Positions 27,071-35,477 of a stretch of 64,000 nt of DNA are shown here, piece after piece. The notes beneath the pieces are model-generated. The model saw only the letters and a program-made list of their open reading frames with translations, searched no databases and was not told where the DNA came from. A program made the translations under genes and the position numbers. The number at the start of each line of letters is the position of its first letter. Within the stretch, counting starts at the first letter, position 1. Source of the stretch: Sphingomonas sp. Ag1 (GTDB lineage: Bacteria; Pseudomonadota; Alphaproteobacteria; Sphingomonadales; Sphingomonadaceae); NCBI RefSeq assembly GCF_000980895.1, contig NZ_LAZX01000094.1:62001-126000 (forward strand), given 5' to 3'.

Positions 27071-27201
27071 CCTACCTGCATGCGTCATGCTGTTGTCGCA
27101 GATCGCCGATAGGGTGGAACGTGCCGGTAGGAGCAGAAAGCCGTCAAGGGAAGATCGGCCTACCTGTGTTTGTTGATCCATAGATCAGGCATATGGGTAG
27201 G
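27071..27201. promoter_or_regulatory. Four CCTACC/GGTAGG elements in a divergent promoter region
   Basis: CCTACC occurs at 27071-27076 and 27159-27164, each followed by TG. Its reverse complement GGTAGG occurs at 27126-27131 and 27196-27201, each followed by AG. The arrangement is two inverted pairs, lying between the TonB receptor start (27038) and the acylase start (27311). This looks like an operator array for a dimeric regulator, possibly the LysR protein at 34593-35477. Confidence 0.5.
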
Positions 27202-27310
27202 AGCCGTAGGGCGGCGCATAACCGGCCGCTATAAGGCGTGACCTGCTTGTCATGGACGCGGCCCGCCTCACGCGGTTAGCCTGCGGCATACCCACAAGGA
27301 AAGGATAGCA

Positions 27311-29659
27311 ATGCTCGACCGGCGCCTATTTCTGCTTGGTTCGGCGGCGACCGTGCTGGTGTCTGCTGCCTGCCACGGCCAGTCGGCGCCGGCACAAGGA
27401 CCCACCCGCGTTGCCGGCCTGTCCGCACCGATCGAGATCATCGACGACCGCTGGGGCGTGCCGCATATCCGCGCGCAGACGAAGCCGGACGCGTTCTTCG
27501 GCCAGGGCTATGTCGTGGCGCGCGACCGGCTGTTCCAGATCGACCTGGCGCATCGCCGCGAACTGGGCCGGATGGCCGAAGCGTTCGGCCCCGAATTCGC
27601 GAAGCACGATGCGGTGGCGCGGCTGTTCCATTACCGCGGCGACCTGGACGCGGAGCTGGCGCGGGTGCCCAAGGAGGTGCGCGACGCCGTCGCCGGCTAT
27701 ATCGCCGGGATCAACGCGCGGATCGCGGAGGTGGAGAAGGACCCCGCGCTGCTGCCGCCGGAATATCGCATCCTCGGCGTCAAGCCGCTGCGCTGGGACA
27801 TCCGCGACCTGGTGCGCGCGCGTGGCAGCTCGATGGGTAATGCCGATGACGAAATCCGCCGCGCGGAGCTGGCCGCGATGGGGATGCTGGAGCTGGACGC
27901 GGTGATCGCGCCGCTTCGTCCCACTTGGAAGCTGGCGGTGCCAGAGGGACTGGATACGTCCAAGGTGAGCGACGCGGACCTCGGCGTGCTTCAGCTCGGC
28001 CGGCTGCCGTTCGGGCCGGACACGCCGACGCGCGAGCCGGAGGAGGATCTGGACCGGGCGCAGGCGGGGTCGAACGCCTGGACCATCGCGGGCAGCCGCA
28101 CCACCACCGGGCGCCCGATCCTGGCCAACGACCCGCATCTGGGCATCGGCGGCTTTGGCCCGCGGCACGTGGCGCACCTGACCGCGCCGGGGCTGGACGT
28201 GATTGGCGGCGGCGCACCGGGGCTGCCGGGCATCATGCAGGGGCATACCGATCGCTTCGCCTTTGGCCGGACGAACTTCCACATCGACCAGCAGGACCTG
28301 TTCGTGCTCGAGCTCGATCCGAAGGATCCCGAGCGGTATCGCCACGAGGGCGGATGGAAAAGGTTCGAGCGGGTCGAGGAAGTGATCCCGGTCAAGGGCG
28401 GGCCGGCGCAGAAGGTCGTGCTGCGCTATGCCGTGCAGGGGCCGGTGATCATGCACGATCCGGCCAAGGGGCGGGCGACCGCGCTCGGCTCGATCGGGAT
28501 GCAGCCGGGCGGTTCCGGATCGTTCGCGATGGTGGCGATCAACCTGTCGCGCGATTGGAACAGCCTGAAGGAAGCGTTCAAGCTGCACCCGTCGCCGACC
28601 AATTTCCATTATGCCGATGTGGACGGCAATCACGGCTGGCAGGTGATCGGGTTCGTGCCCCAGCGCAAGAAGGGCGACGGGCTGATGCCGGTCCCCGGCG
28701 ACGGGCGGTATGACTGGAACAGCTATCGCGATTTCCGCGCGCTGCCGAGCGAGTTCAACCCGCAGAAGGGCTGGTTCGCGTCCGCCAACCAGAACAATCT
28801 GCCGGCCGACTGGCCGCGCGACAAGATCCCGGCCTTCTCGTTCCGCGATCCCTATCGCTACGAGCGCGTCGCGGAGGTGCTTGGCTCGCACCAGCGCCAT
28901 TCGGTCGCCAGCAGCGTGGCGTTGCAGTTCGACACGCTGTCGACCCCGGCCAAGCAGTTCCTGGCGCTGCTGCCCAAGCAGCCATCCGCGGGCGCGGCGC
29001 CGGCGGTGAAGATGCTGTCCGGATGGGACGCGAAGCTCGACCGGGATAGCGGCGCGGCGGCGCTGTACGAGATCGTGTGGCGTGACCTTGGCAAGCGGAT
29101 GCTGGCAGAGATCGTGCCGGACAAGGCCAAGGGGCTGGTCGACGAGATCGCGCCGTCCGAGCTGCTGCGCCGCGCGGCGAGCCGTCCGGCGATGGTGGAC
29201 ACCGCGCTGGCGAGCGGCTGGGCCGAGGCGCAGCGGCTGATGGGCAGCGATCCCGCCGCCTGGCGCTGGGGCACGTTGCATCAGGTGCGGATCGCGCATC
29301 CGCTGTCGAGCATTCCGGCGATCGCCGCGGCCTTTCCGGCGATCGAGGGCGAGGGATCGGGCGGCGACAGCTACACCGTCATGGCGCGTTGGCTGGGCAA
29401 TGGGCCAGGCTGGCGCACCGGCGGCGGCGCAAGCTACCTCCATGTCATCGACGTGGGCGACTGGGACAAATCGGTGATGCTGAACCTGCCGGGCCAGTCG
29501 AACGACCCGCGCTCGCCGCATTATCGCGATCAGTATGCGCCGTGGATCAAGGGCGAGATGCAGCCGATGCCGTTCAGCCGCGCGGCGGTGGATGCGGTGG
29601 CGGCCAGCCGGTCGACGCTGATGCCGCAGGGGTCGGCGACGAAGGGGAAGGGCAAGTGA
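27311..29659 (+). CDS. Penicillin acylase family protein, Tat-type lipoprotein
   Basis: 782-residue Ntn-hydrolase precursor. The N-terminus has a twin-arginine motif (DRRLFLLG) and a lipobox (VSAAC), pointing to folded export and lipid anchoring. The predicted nucleophile is Ser254 in QAGSNAWTIAG, which would become the first residue of the beta chain after self-cleavage. GRPILANDPHLGI and GHTDRFAFGRTNFHIDQQDLF-type family motifs follow. Relatives cleave amide-linked acyl groups: penicillin G, cephalosporins, acyl-homoserine lactones. The start codon of the downstream deacylase overlaps its stop, so the two act together. The substrate is not known. Confidence 0.92.
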   Translation: MLDRRLFLLGSAATVLVSAACHGQSAPAQGPTRVAGLSAPIEIIDDRWGVPHIRAQTKPDAFFGQGYVVARDRLFQIDLAHRRELGRMAEAFGPEFAKHDAVARLFHYRGDLDAELARVPKEVRDAVAGYIAGINARIAEVEKDPALLPPEYRILGVKPLRWDIRDLVRARGSSMGNADDEIRRAELAAMGMLELDAVIAPLRPTWKLAVPEGLDTSKVSDADLGVLQLGRLPFGPDTPTREPEEDLDRAQAGSNAWTIAGSRTTTGRPILANDPHLGIGGFGPRHVAHLTAPGLDVIGGGAPGLPGIMQGHTDRFAFGRTNFHIDQQDLFVLELDPKDPERYRHEGGWKRFERVEEVIPVKGGPAQKVVLRYAVQGPVIMHDPAKGRATALGSIGMQPGGSGSFAMVAINLSRDWNSLKEAFKLHPSPTNFHYADVDGNHGWQVIGFVPQRKKGDGLMPVPGDGRYDWNSYRDFRALPSEFNPQKGWFASANQNNLPADWPRDKIPAFSFRDPYRYERVAEVLGSHQRHSVASSVALQFDTLSTPAKQFLALLPKQPSAGAAPAVKMLSGWDAKLDRDSGAAALYEIVWRDLGKRMLAEIVPDKAKGLVDEIAPSELLRRAASRPAMVDTALASGWAEAQRLMGSDPAAWRWGTLHQVRIAHPLSSIPAIAAAFPAIEGEGSGGDSYTVMARWLGNGPGWRTGGGASYLHVIDVGDWDKSVMLNLPGQSNDPRSPHYRDQYAPWIKGEMQPMPFSRAAVDAVAASRSTLMPQGSATKGKGK

Positions 29660-31254
29660 TGCGCGTGGCATTGAAGGCCGGCGTGGCGATCGGATCGCTG
29701 CTGGCGCTGGGCGCCGCGAGCGGGCCGAACGTCGATGTCGTGATCCGCGGCGGGACGATCTATACCGGCGCCGAGACGCCGCCGATCACCGGCGACGTCG
29801 AGATCGCCGGCGACCGAATCGTCTATGTCGGCCCGAGCCGGGGTACGCGCGCCGGGCAGATCGTGGAGGCCAAGGGGCAGATCGTGGCGCCCGGCTTCAT
29901 CGACGCGCATACCCATCCCGACAGCTATATCCGTTCCGATGATCCCAAGGTGCGGTTGAACCTGCCGTGGCTGGCGCAGGGCGTGTCGACGATCGTGATC
30001 GGGGTCGACGGCTATGGCACGCCCGACGTGGGCGACGATGCACGCAAGCTGGAGGCGAGCGGGATCGGGACCAATGTGGTGCCGTTCGTCGGCTTTGGTG
30101 GGATCCGGCAGCGCGTGCTGGGCAAGGCCGATCGCGCGCCGACGCCGGCCGAGCTGGCGGAGGAAAAAAGGCTGGCGGCGAACGCGATGTGCGAGGGTGC
30201 CTATGGCATGTCCGCCGGGCTGTTCTATCCGCCGCAGAGCTTTGCCAAGACCGACGAGGTTGCGGCGGTGGCGGCCGAGGTGGGGAAGCGCGGTGGCATG
30301 TACGACAGCCACCAGCGCGACGAATCCAACTATAATATCGGCCTGATCGCCTCCACCAAGGAAGCGATCGAGATCGGGCGGCGCGCCGGGACGCCGGTGC
30401 ATTTCGCGCATCTGAAGGCGCTGGGCGTCGATTTGCATGGCAAGGCGCCCGAACTGATCCGCACGATCGAGGAAGCGCGTGCGGCGGGGCAGGATGTGAC
30501 CGCCGATCAATATCCCTGGCTGGCCAGCGGTTCGAGCGTCGATGCCTCGCTGGTCCCGGCCTGGGCGGTCGATGGCGGCTATCAGGCGATGATCAAGCGG
30601 TTCGACACGCCCGCGACCATGGCGAAGATCAGGTCCGAGATGCGCGAGAATTTGCGCCGGCGCGGCGGGGCGGAATCGCTGCTGCTGATCTCTCAGGGGC
30701 AGCCGTGGACCGGCAAGACGCTGGCGCAGATGGCGGCGACGTGGAAGCTCGACCCGATCGATGCCGCAATCCGCATCCTGCGGGTGGCCAATGCCAAGGG
30801 CACCGATCCCGCCGGCGCTGGCGTCGCGAGTTTCAACATGGCGGAGGGCGACGTCGACCTGATCATGAAGCAGCCGTGGGTCGTCACCTCCTCCGACGGA
30901 TCGAACGGGCATCCGCGGCAATATGCGACCTTCCCCAAACTGTATCAGGATTATGTCGTGAAGCGGCCGGTGATCACGCTGGCGCAGTTCATCCGCCGAT
31001 CGAGCGGGGCGACCGCCGACATGTATCGCATCAAGGATCGTGGCTATCTGAAGCCCGGCGCCTTTGCCGATGTCGTGGTGTTCGATCCCGTCGGCTATAC
31101 GCCGCGGGCCGATTACATCCGCCCGCGCGAGCCGAGTGCCGGCGTCAGCGCCTTGTTCGTCAACGGCAAGCTGGCGTTGAAGGACGGGGCCGTCACCGGG
31201 GCGGCGGCGGGGCGGGCGCTGCTGCGGCCGCGGCCGGCAAATTGCGGGGAATAG
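29659..31254 (+). CDS. N-acyl-D-amino-acid deacylase (D-aminoacylase family), exported
   Basis: 531-residue amidohydrolase-superfamily enzyme with an N-terminal signal peptide (AIGSLLALGAASG). Metal ligands: HxH at residues 84 and 86 (GFIDAHTHPD), a cysteine and helix in MCEGAYGMSAGLFYPP, a histidine in HFAHLKALG, and an aspartate in VTSSDGSNGHPRQYA. It should release free D-amino acids from N-acyl-D-amino acids in the periplasm. ATG 29659 overlaps the acylase TGA. Related dihydroorotase-like or peptidase activities are possible, but the MSAGLFYPP segment is characteristic of D-aminoacylases. Confidence 0.9.
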   Translation: MRVALKAGVAIGSLLALGAASGPNVDVVIRGGTIYTGAETPPITGDVEIAGDRIVYVGPSRGTRAGQIVEAKGQIVAPGFIDAHTHPDSYIRSDDPKVRLNLPWLAQGVSTIVIGVDGYGTPDVGDDARKLEASGIGTNVVPFVGFGGIRQRVLGKADRAPTPAELAEEKRLAANAMCEGAYGMSAGLFYPPQSFAKTDEVAAVAAEVGKRGGMYDSHQRDESNYNIGLIASTKEAIEIGRRAGTPVHFAHLKALGVDLHGKAPELIRTIEEARAAGQDVTADQYPWLASGSSVDASLVPAWAVDGGYQAMIKRFDTPATMAKIRSEMRENLRRRGGAESLLLISQGQPWTGKTLAQMAATWKLDPIDAAIRILRVANAKGTDPAGAGVASFNMAEGDVDLIMKQPWVVTSSDGSNGHPRQYATFPKLYQDYVVKRPVITLAQFIRRSSGATADMYRIKDRGYLKPGAFADVVVFDPVGYTPRADYIRPREPSAGVSALFVNGKLALKDGAVTGAAAGRALLRPRPANCGE

Positions 31255-31324
31255 CCTTGCGTTATAGGCAAAGCTGCGAGCATGATTGGCGGGGCACCGT
31301 CAGCGGCATCTATCGTCCTGCGCT

Positions 31325-32344
31325 ATGACCATTCCGGCACCATATCTGCTGTACCTGGGCCATTCGGACGACGAATTCGGCCTGAAAACCTCGCGCGGCC
31401 TCGCCACGTTCCGACGCGAGGATTGCGTCGGCGAGTGGCGGCATGACGATTGCCCATTCAGTTTCGACCTGCCGCGGATGGACGCGGCGGCCGGGGCGGC
31501 GGCGGGCGCTCGCACGCTGGTGCTGGGCATCGCCAATGCGGGCGGACGCTTCCCCGAGTGGATGATGGCCGACGCGCTGGCGGCAATCGCGGCGGGGATG
31601 AACCTGGCCTGCGGGCTTCACCAGCGGCTGAAGGATGAGCCCCGGCTGGTCGAGGCGGCCAAGGCCGCTGGCGTGCAGCTGTTCGACATTCGTGATCCCC
31701 GGCCGGATCTTCCGGTCGGCAACGGCAAGAAGCGGGCGGGCAAGCGGCTGCTGACGGTGGGCACCGATTGTTCGGTCGGCAAGATGTACACCACCTTGTG
31801 CCTGCGCGATGCGCTGCGCGCGCGGGGGATCACCGCCGATTTCCGGGCGACCGGGCAGACCGGCATCCTGATCGCCGGCGACGGGGTGCCGCTCGACGCG
31901 GTGGTGGCCGATTTCATTGCGGGCGCGATCGAGGACCTGTCGCCGGCGCGCACCGACGATGGCTGGGACCTGATCGAGGGGCAGGGTTCGCTGTTCCACC
32001 CGGCGTTCGCCGGCGTCTCGACCGGGCTGCTGCATGGTGCGCAGCCGCAGGCGCTGGTGATGTGCCACGATCCGACCCGCCCGCACATGCGCGGCCTGCC
32101 GCATTATCCGCTGGTTGACCTTGCCGAGTGCATCGACGCGAACCTGCGCGTCGCGCGGCTGACCAGCCCGGCGGTGCGCTTCGTCGGGATTGCGCTGAAC
32201 ACCGCCAAGCTGGGCGAGGGCGAGGCCCGCGACCTGCTGGCCGCGACCAGCGAGGCGCATGGCCTGCCATGCACCGACCCGTTCCGCTTTGGTGCCGATC
32301 CGATCATCGACCATCTGCTGGCGACCGATGCGCCGAACGCTTGA
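31325..32344 (+). CDS. dgcN: DUF1611 protein, probable D-glutamate N-acetyltransferase (DgcN)
   Basis: 339 residues. DUF1611 family, with a P-loop-like GTDCSVGKMYTTLCLRDAL in the middle, ATGQTGILIAGDGVPLDAV, and GQGSLFHPAFAGVSTGLLHG, then MCHDPTRPHMRG. Family members paired with an enolase-superfamily enzyme have been described as DgcN, which acetylates D-glutamate so that DgcA can epimerise it. Here the next gene is such an enzyme, overlapping by 17 bases. Function is inferred from this pairing. Databases often call it an NAD-dependent epimerase, which the sequence does not support. The start is 70 bases after the deacylase gene. Confidence 0.82.
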   Translation: MTIPAPYLLYLGHSDDEFGLKTSRGLATFRREDCVGEWRHDDCPFSFDLPRMDAAAGAAAGARTLVLGIANAGGRFPEWMMADALAAIAAGMNLACGLHQRLKDEPRLVEAAKAAGVQLFDIRDPRPDLPVGNGKKRAGKRLLTVGTDCSVGKMYTTLCLRDALRARGITADFRATGQTGILIAGDGVPLDAVVADFIAGAIEDLSPARTDDGWDLIEGQGSLFHPAFAGVSTGLLHGAQPQALVMCHDPTRPHMRGLPHYPLVDLAECIDANLRVARLTSPAVRFVGIALNTAKLGEGEARDLLAATSEAHGLPCTDPFRFGADPIIDHLLATDAPNA

Positions 32345-33320
32345 CGCCCGCCACGACGGCTTTCCGCTGCACACCCCGTTCCGCATCTCGCGCGGGGTGA
32401 AGACGGTCGCCGATGTGGTGACCGTCACGGTGCGCGAGGGCGAGCTGGTCGGGCGCGGCGAGGGCGTTCCCTATCCGCGTTATGGCGAGACGGTCGACGG
32501 ATCGCTGGTGGCGATTGCCGGGATGCGCGCGCTGGTGGAGGCAGGCGCGTCCCGCGAGGAACTCGCCGCGGCGATGCCGGCTGGGGCGGCGCGCAATGCG
32601 ATCGATTGCGCATTGTGGGACCTGGAAGCGAAGCGCGCGGGCACGAGCGTCGCCGCGCTGGCGGGATGCCGGGCGCCCGAGGCGCTGGCCTCCGCGATCA
32701 CGATCGGGATCGATACGCCCGAGGCGATGGCGGCGGTGGCGCAGCGCCACACGTCGGTGCCGCTGCTGAAGGTGAAGCTGAACCGCGAGGAAGCGGAGGC
32801 GCAGCTGGCCGCCGTCCGCGCAGTCGCGCCGCTGCCGCGGCTGATCGTCGATCCCAATGAAAGCTGGCGCGTCGAGGATGTCGCGCGCTGGCAGGACATG
32901 TTGCTGGCGCACCGTGTCGACCTGCTCGAACAGCCGGTTCCGGCGGATGATGACGCCGGGCTGGAAGGGCTGGGCAGCCGGATCCCGATCTGCGCCGACG
33001 AGGCGCTGCATACCCGTGCGGACCTGCCGCGGCTGCGTGGCCGCTATGATTACGTCAACATCAAGCTCGACAAGACGGGCGGTCTGACCGAAGCGCTGGC
33101 GCTCGCCGATGCGGCGCTGGGGATGGGGTTTGGCCTGATGGTGGGGTGCATGGTGTCGTCGTCGCTAGGGATTGCACCTGCGATGCTGGTCGCGGAGCGC
33201 GCGTCGTTCGTCGATCTGGACGGGCCCTTGTGGCTGGCCGCTGATCGCGAAGGCGGGGTGCGTGACGAGGCCGGCTGGATGCAGCCGCCGGCGCCCGGTT
33301 TCTGGGGAACGCCCGCGTGA
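32328..33320 (+). CDS. dgcA: Enolase-superfamily epimerase: N-acetyl-D-glutamate racemase (DgcA) or L-Ala-D/L-Glu epimerase
   Basis: 330 residues from ATG 32328. All catalytic positions of the dipeptide-epimerase group can be counted: KVK at 148-150, metal ligands Asp175 (IVDPNE), Glu201 (LLEQPVP) and Asp224 (ICADEA), and the second base Lys246 (NIKLDKTGG). The spacing is the same as in E. coli L-Ala-D/L-Glu epimerase. Coupling to a DUF1611 gene favours the DgcA role (N-acetyl-D-Glu to N-acetyl-L-Glu). The murein-recycling genes nearby keep dipeptide epimerisation open. The stop overlaps the GTG of the symporter gene. Confidence 0.88.
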   Translation: MRRTLDARHDGFPLHTPFRISRGVKTVADVVTVTVREGELVGRGEGVPYPRYGETVDGSLVAIAGMRALVEAGASREELAAAMPAGAARNAIDCALWDLEAKRAGTSVAALAGCRAPEALASAITIGIDTPEAMAAVAQRHTSVPLLKVKLNREEAEAQLAAVRAVAPLPRLIVDPNESWRVEDVARWQDMLLAHRVDLLEQPVPADDDAGLEGLGSRIPICADEALHTRADLPRLRGRYDYVNIKLDKTGGLTEALALADAALGMGFGLMVGCMVSSSLGIAPAMLVAERASFVDLDGPLWLAADREGGVRDEAGWMQPPAPGFWGTPA

Positions 33321-34567
33321 CCATCCTGCGTGGATGGTTCGCGATAACTTTGTGGAAGCGGGTGGTGGCCGGGCTGGTGCTCGGCGCGCTGCTCGGCATG
33401 TTCTGGCCCGACGCGGCGCCGGCGGTGAAGATCGTCGGCGACCTGTTCGTCCGGCTGATCAAGATGCTGGTCGTCCCGGTGGTGCTGATCACCATCGCCG
33501 CGGGCATTGCCGGCCTGGGCGACCCGCGCCGGCTGGGGCCGATCGGCGGGCGCACCATCGGGCTGTTCGCGCTGACGACGCTGATCGCGGTGTCGCTGGG
33601 CATGGCGGTCGGCCTGCTGGTCCAGCCGGGCGAGGGGATCGCGCTGGCGAGCGTCGCGCCGCACGTACTGGGCGCGGCGGTGTCGCCAAGCGACCAGTTG
33701 CTGTCGATCGTGCCGGCCAACATCATCGAGGCGCTGGCCCGCGGCGACATGCTGGCGATCATCTTCACCGCCATCCTGCTGGGGATCGGCAGCGTGCTGG
33801 CGGGCGAGGCGGGCAAGCCGGTCGTCGCCTTGCTTCAGGGTCTGGCCGCGGTGCTGATGCATATCGTGCGGATCGTGATGGAAGTGACGCCGTTCGGTGT
33901 CTTCGCGCTGATCGCCAATGCGGTGGCGGCGAACGGCGCGGCGGTGTTCGTCAATGTAGGCTGGCTGGCGCTGTGCGTCATCGTCGCCTCGCTGGCGCAG
34001 ATGCTGGTGGTGCATGCGGGGCTGATCGCGCTGGTCGCGCGGCTGCCGGTGGTGCGGTTCTTCCGCGGCATCGTCGACGCGCTGGCGATCGCATTCTCGA
34101 CGGCATCCTCCTCCGCGACGCTGCCCGTGGCGCTGCGGGTGGCGCACGACAATCTGGGCGTGGCGCGGCCCGTCGCCTCAACGGTGCTGCCGCTGGGTGC
34201 GGCGATCGGCAAGGACGGGACGGCGATGTACGTCGGGCTGCTGGGTCAGTTCGCGCTTCAGGCGCTGGGCATCATTCCCGATGCGCAGATGCTGGTGGTG
34301 ATGCTGGCGACGGGGGCGCTGGCGGCGTTTGGCACGGCGCCGGTGCCCTCCGCCTCGCTGTTCATGCTGGCGGCGATGCTGTCGGCGGTGGGCGTATCGC
34401 CCGAGCAGACCGCGCTGGTCGTCGGGCTGGTGCTGCCGTTCGACCGGCTGCTCGACATGACGCGCACCGTGCCGTCAGCCTCCGCCAATTTGACCGTCGC
34501 GACGCTGGTGGCGAAGGCCGAAGGCGCGCTGGACGAAGCCAGGTTCAGGGGGCGGGTGGTAGAGTGA
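33317..34567 (+). CDS. Dicarboxylate/amino acid:cation symporter (DAACS family)
   Basis: 416 residues with eight membrane helices and two hairpins typical of glutamate/dicarboxylate carriers. Seen: LVVPVVLITIAAGIAGLGDPR, the serine-rich hairpin FSTASSSATLPV, PLGAAIGKDGTAMYVG and the tail PFDRLLDMTRTVPSASANL. It starts at GTG 33317, overlapping dgcA. In this operon it most simply imports D-glutamate or D-aspartate freed by the periplasmic deacylase. C4-dicarboxylate transport is the alternative, as the family includes DctA. Confidence 0.9.
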   Translation: MTILRGWFAITLWKRVVAGLVLGALLGMFWPDAAPAVKIVGDLFVRLIKMLVVPVVLITIAAGIAGLGDPRRLGPIGGRTIGLFALTTLIAVSLGMAVGLLVQPGEGIALASVAPHVLGAAVSPSDQLLSIVPANIIEALARGDMLAIIFTAILLGIGSVLAGEAGKPVVALLQGLAAVLMHIVRIVMEVTPFGVFALIANAVAANGAAVFVNVGWLALCVIVASLAQMLVVHAGLIALVARLPVVRFFRGIVDALAIAFSTASSSATLPVALRVAHDNLGVARPVASTVLPLGAAIGKDGTAMYVGLLGQFALQALGIIPDAQMLVVMLATGALAAFGTAPVPSASLFMLAAMLSAVGVSPEQTALVVGLVLPFDRLLDMTRTVPSASANLTVATLVAKAEGALDEARFRGRVVE

Positions 34568-34592
34568 TGGCATCAGCGGTAGGACCTTGCCG

Positions 34593-35477
34593 GTGAACCT
34601 GCGCCATATCGAAATCTTCCATGCCGTGTACGTCAACGGCTCCGTCTCCGCCGCCGCGCGTGCGCTCAACGTGTCGCAGCCGTCCGTCTCCAAGACGCTG
34701 CGCCACGCCGAGACGCTGCTCGGCTTCGACCTGTTCCAGCGCACCGGCGGGCGTCTGGTCCCGACCGAGGACGCGCGCAACCTGTTTGCCGACGTCGCCG
34801 AGATCCAGGAGCGCGTCCGTGCGCTGCGCGAGGCGGGGCGCAACATGCGCAGCGGTGGTGGCGGGCGGCTGCGCATCTCCGCGCTGCCGAGCCTGGCGCT
34901 GGGCGTGCTGCCGATGGCGGTATCGCGCTTCCTGCAAAAGCACCCCAAGGTCCATTTCGACCTGCAGACCGTCCATCACGACGATCTGCTGCGCAAATTG
35001 TACGAGCGCGAGGCGGACATCGCGATCGCGAGCGAGCCGCCGCGCGGCGCGGCGCTGAACACCACCTGGCTGGGCGAGGGCGAACTGGTCGTGCTGTATC
35101 GCGAGGCCGACATGCCGGACGCGCCGGCGCGGGTGGAGTTGTCCGAGCTCACCGACCGCCCGTTCATCTCGCTGGCCGGAAGTGGCCCGATCGGGACGCT
35201 GCTGACCGACGAGCTCGACCGGCTGGGACTGGAACTGACCGAGGTGGTCGCGGCGCGCACCTTCTATATCGCCGCAGGTCTGGTGCGTGCGGGCGTGGGG
35301 GTGACCGTGGTCGACAGCTTCACCGCCGAAGCGTGGATGTGCCCCGGTCTCGCGATGCGGCCGCTGCGCCCGTCGCTGACGTTCGACCTCCATGCGATCC
35401 ACTTGCTCGACCGGCCACCCTCGGCGCTGGCGAGCGAGTTCCTGGCGGTACTGAAAGAGGAGATTGACGCCGAATGA
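34593..35477 (+). CDS. LysR-family transcriptional regulator
   Basis: 294 residues. N-terminal winged HTH: LRHIEIFHAVYVNGSVSAAA, then RALNVSQPSVSKTLRHAE. A substrate-binding domain follows, beginning LRISALPSLALGVLPMAV. GTG 34593 is chosen because AGGA at 34581-34584 sits eight bases before it; TTG 34587 is too close. The gene is co-directional with dgcN-dgcA-symporter and overlaps the start of the carboxypeptidase gene. It may control this operon through the CCTACC array at 27071-27201, which is conjecture. The effector could be a D-amino acid or a muropeptide. Confidence 0.9.
   Translation: MNLRHIEIFHAVYVNGSVSAAARALNVSQPSVSKTLRHAETLLGFDLFQRTGGRLVPTEDARNLFADVAEIQERVRALREAGRNMRSGGGGRLRISALPSLALGVLPMAVSRFLQKHPKVHFDLQTVHHDDLLRKLYEREADIAIASEPPRGAALNTTWLGEGELVVLYREADMPDAPARVELSELTDRPFISLAGSGPIGTLLTDELDRLGLELTEVVAARTFYIAAGLVRAGVGVTVVDSFTAEAWMCPGLAMRPLRPSLTFDLHAIHLLDRPPSALASEFLAVLKEEIDAE

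Noticed and set aside
23946-27176. A 1076-codon open frame antisense to the TonB receptor
   Set aside because: It is a by-product of GC-rich codon use on the opposite strand. The residues are dominated by Arg, Val, Ala and Asp without domains, while the minus-strand frame is a complete receptor with signal peptide and barrel.
27326-29671. A 781-codon open frame antisense to the penicillin-acylase gene
   Set aside because: Arg/His-rich shadow of a well-supported acylase; no start site, motif or composition of a real protein.
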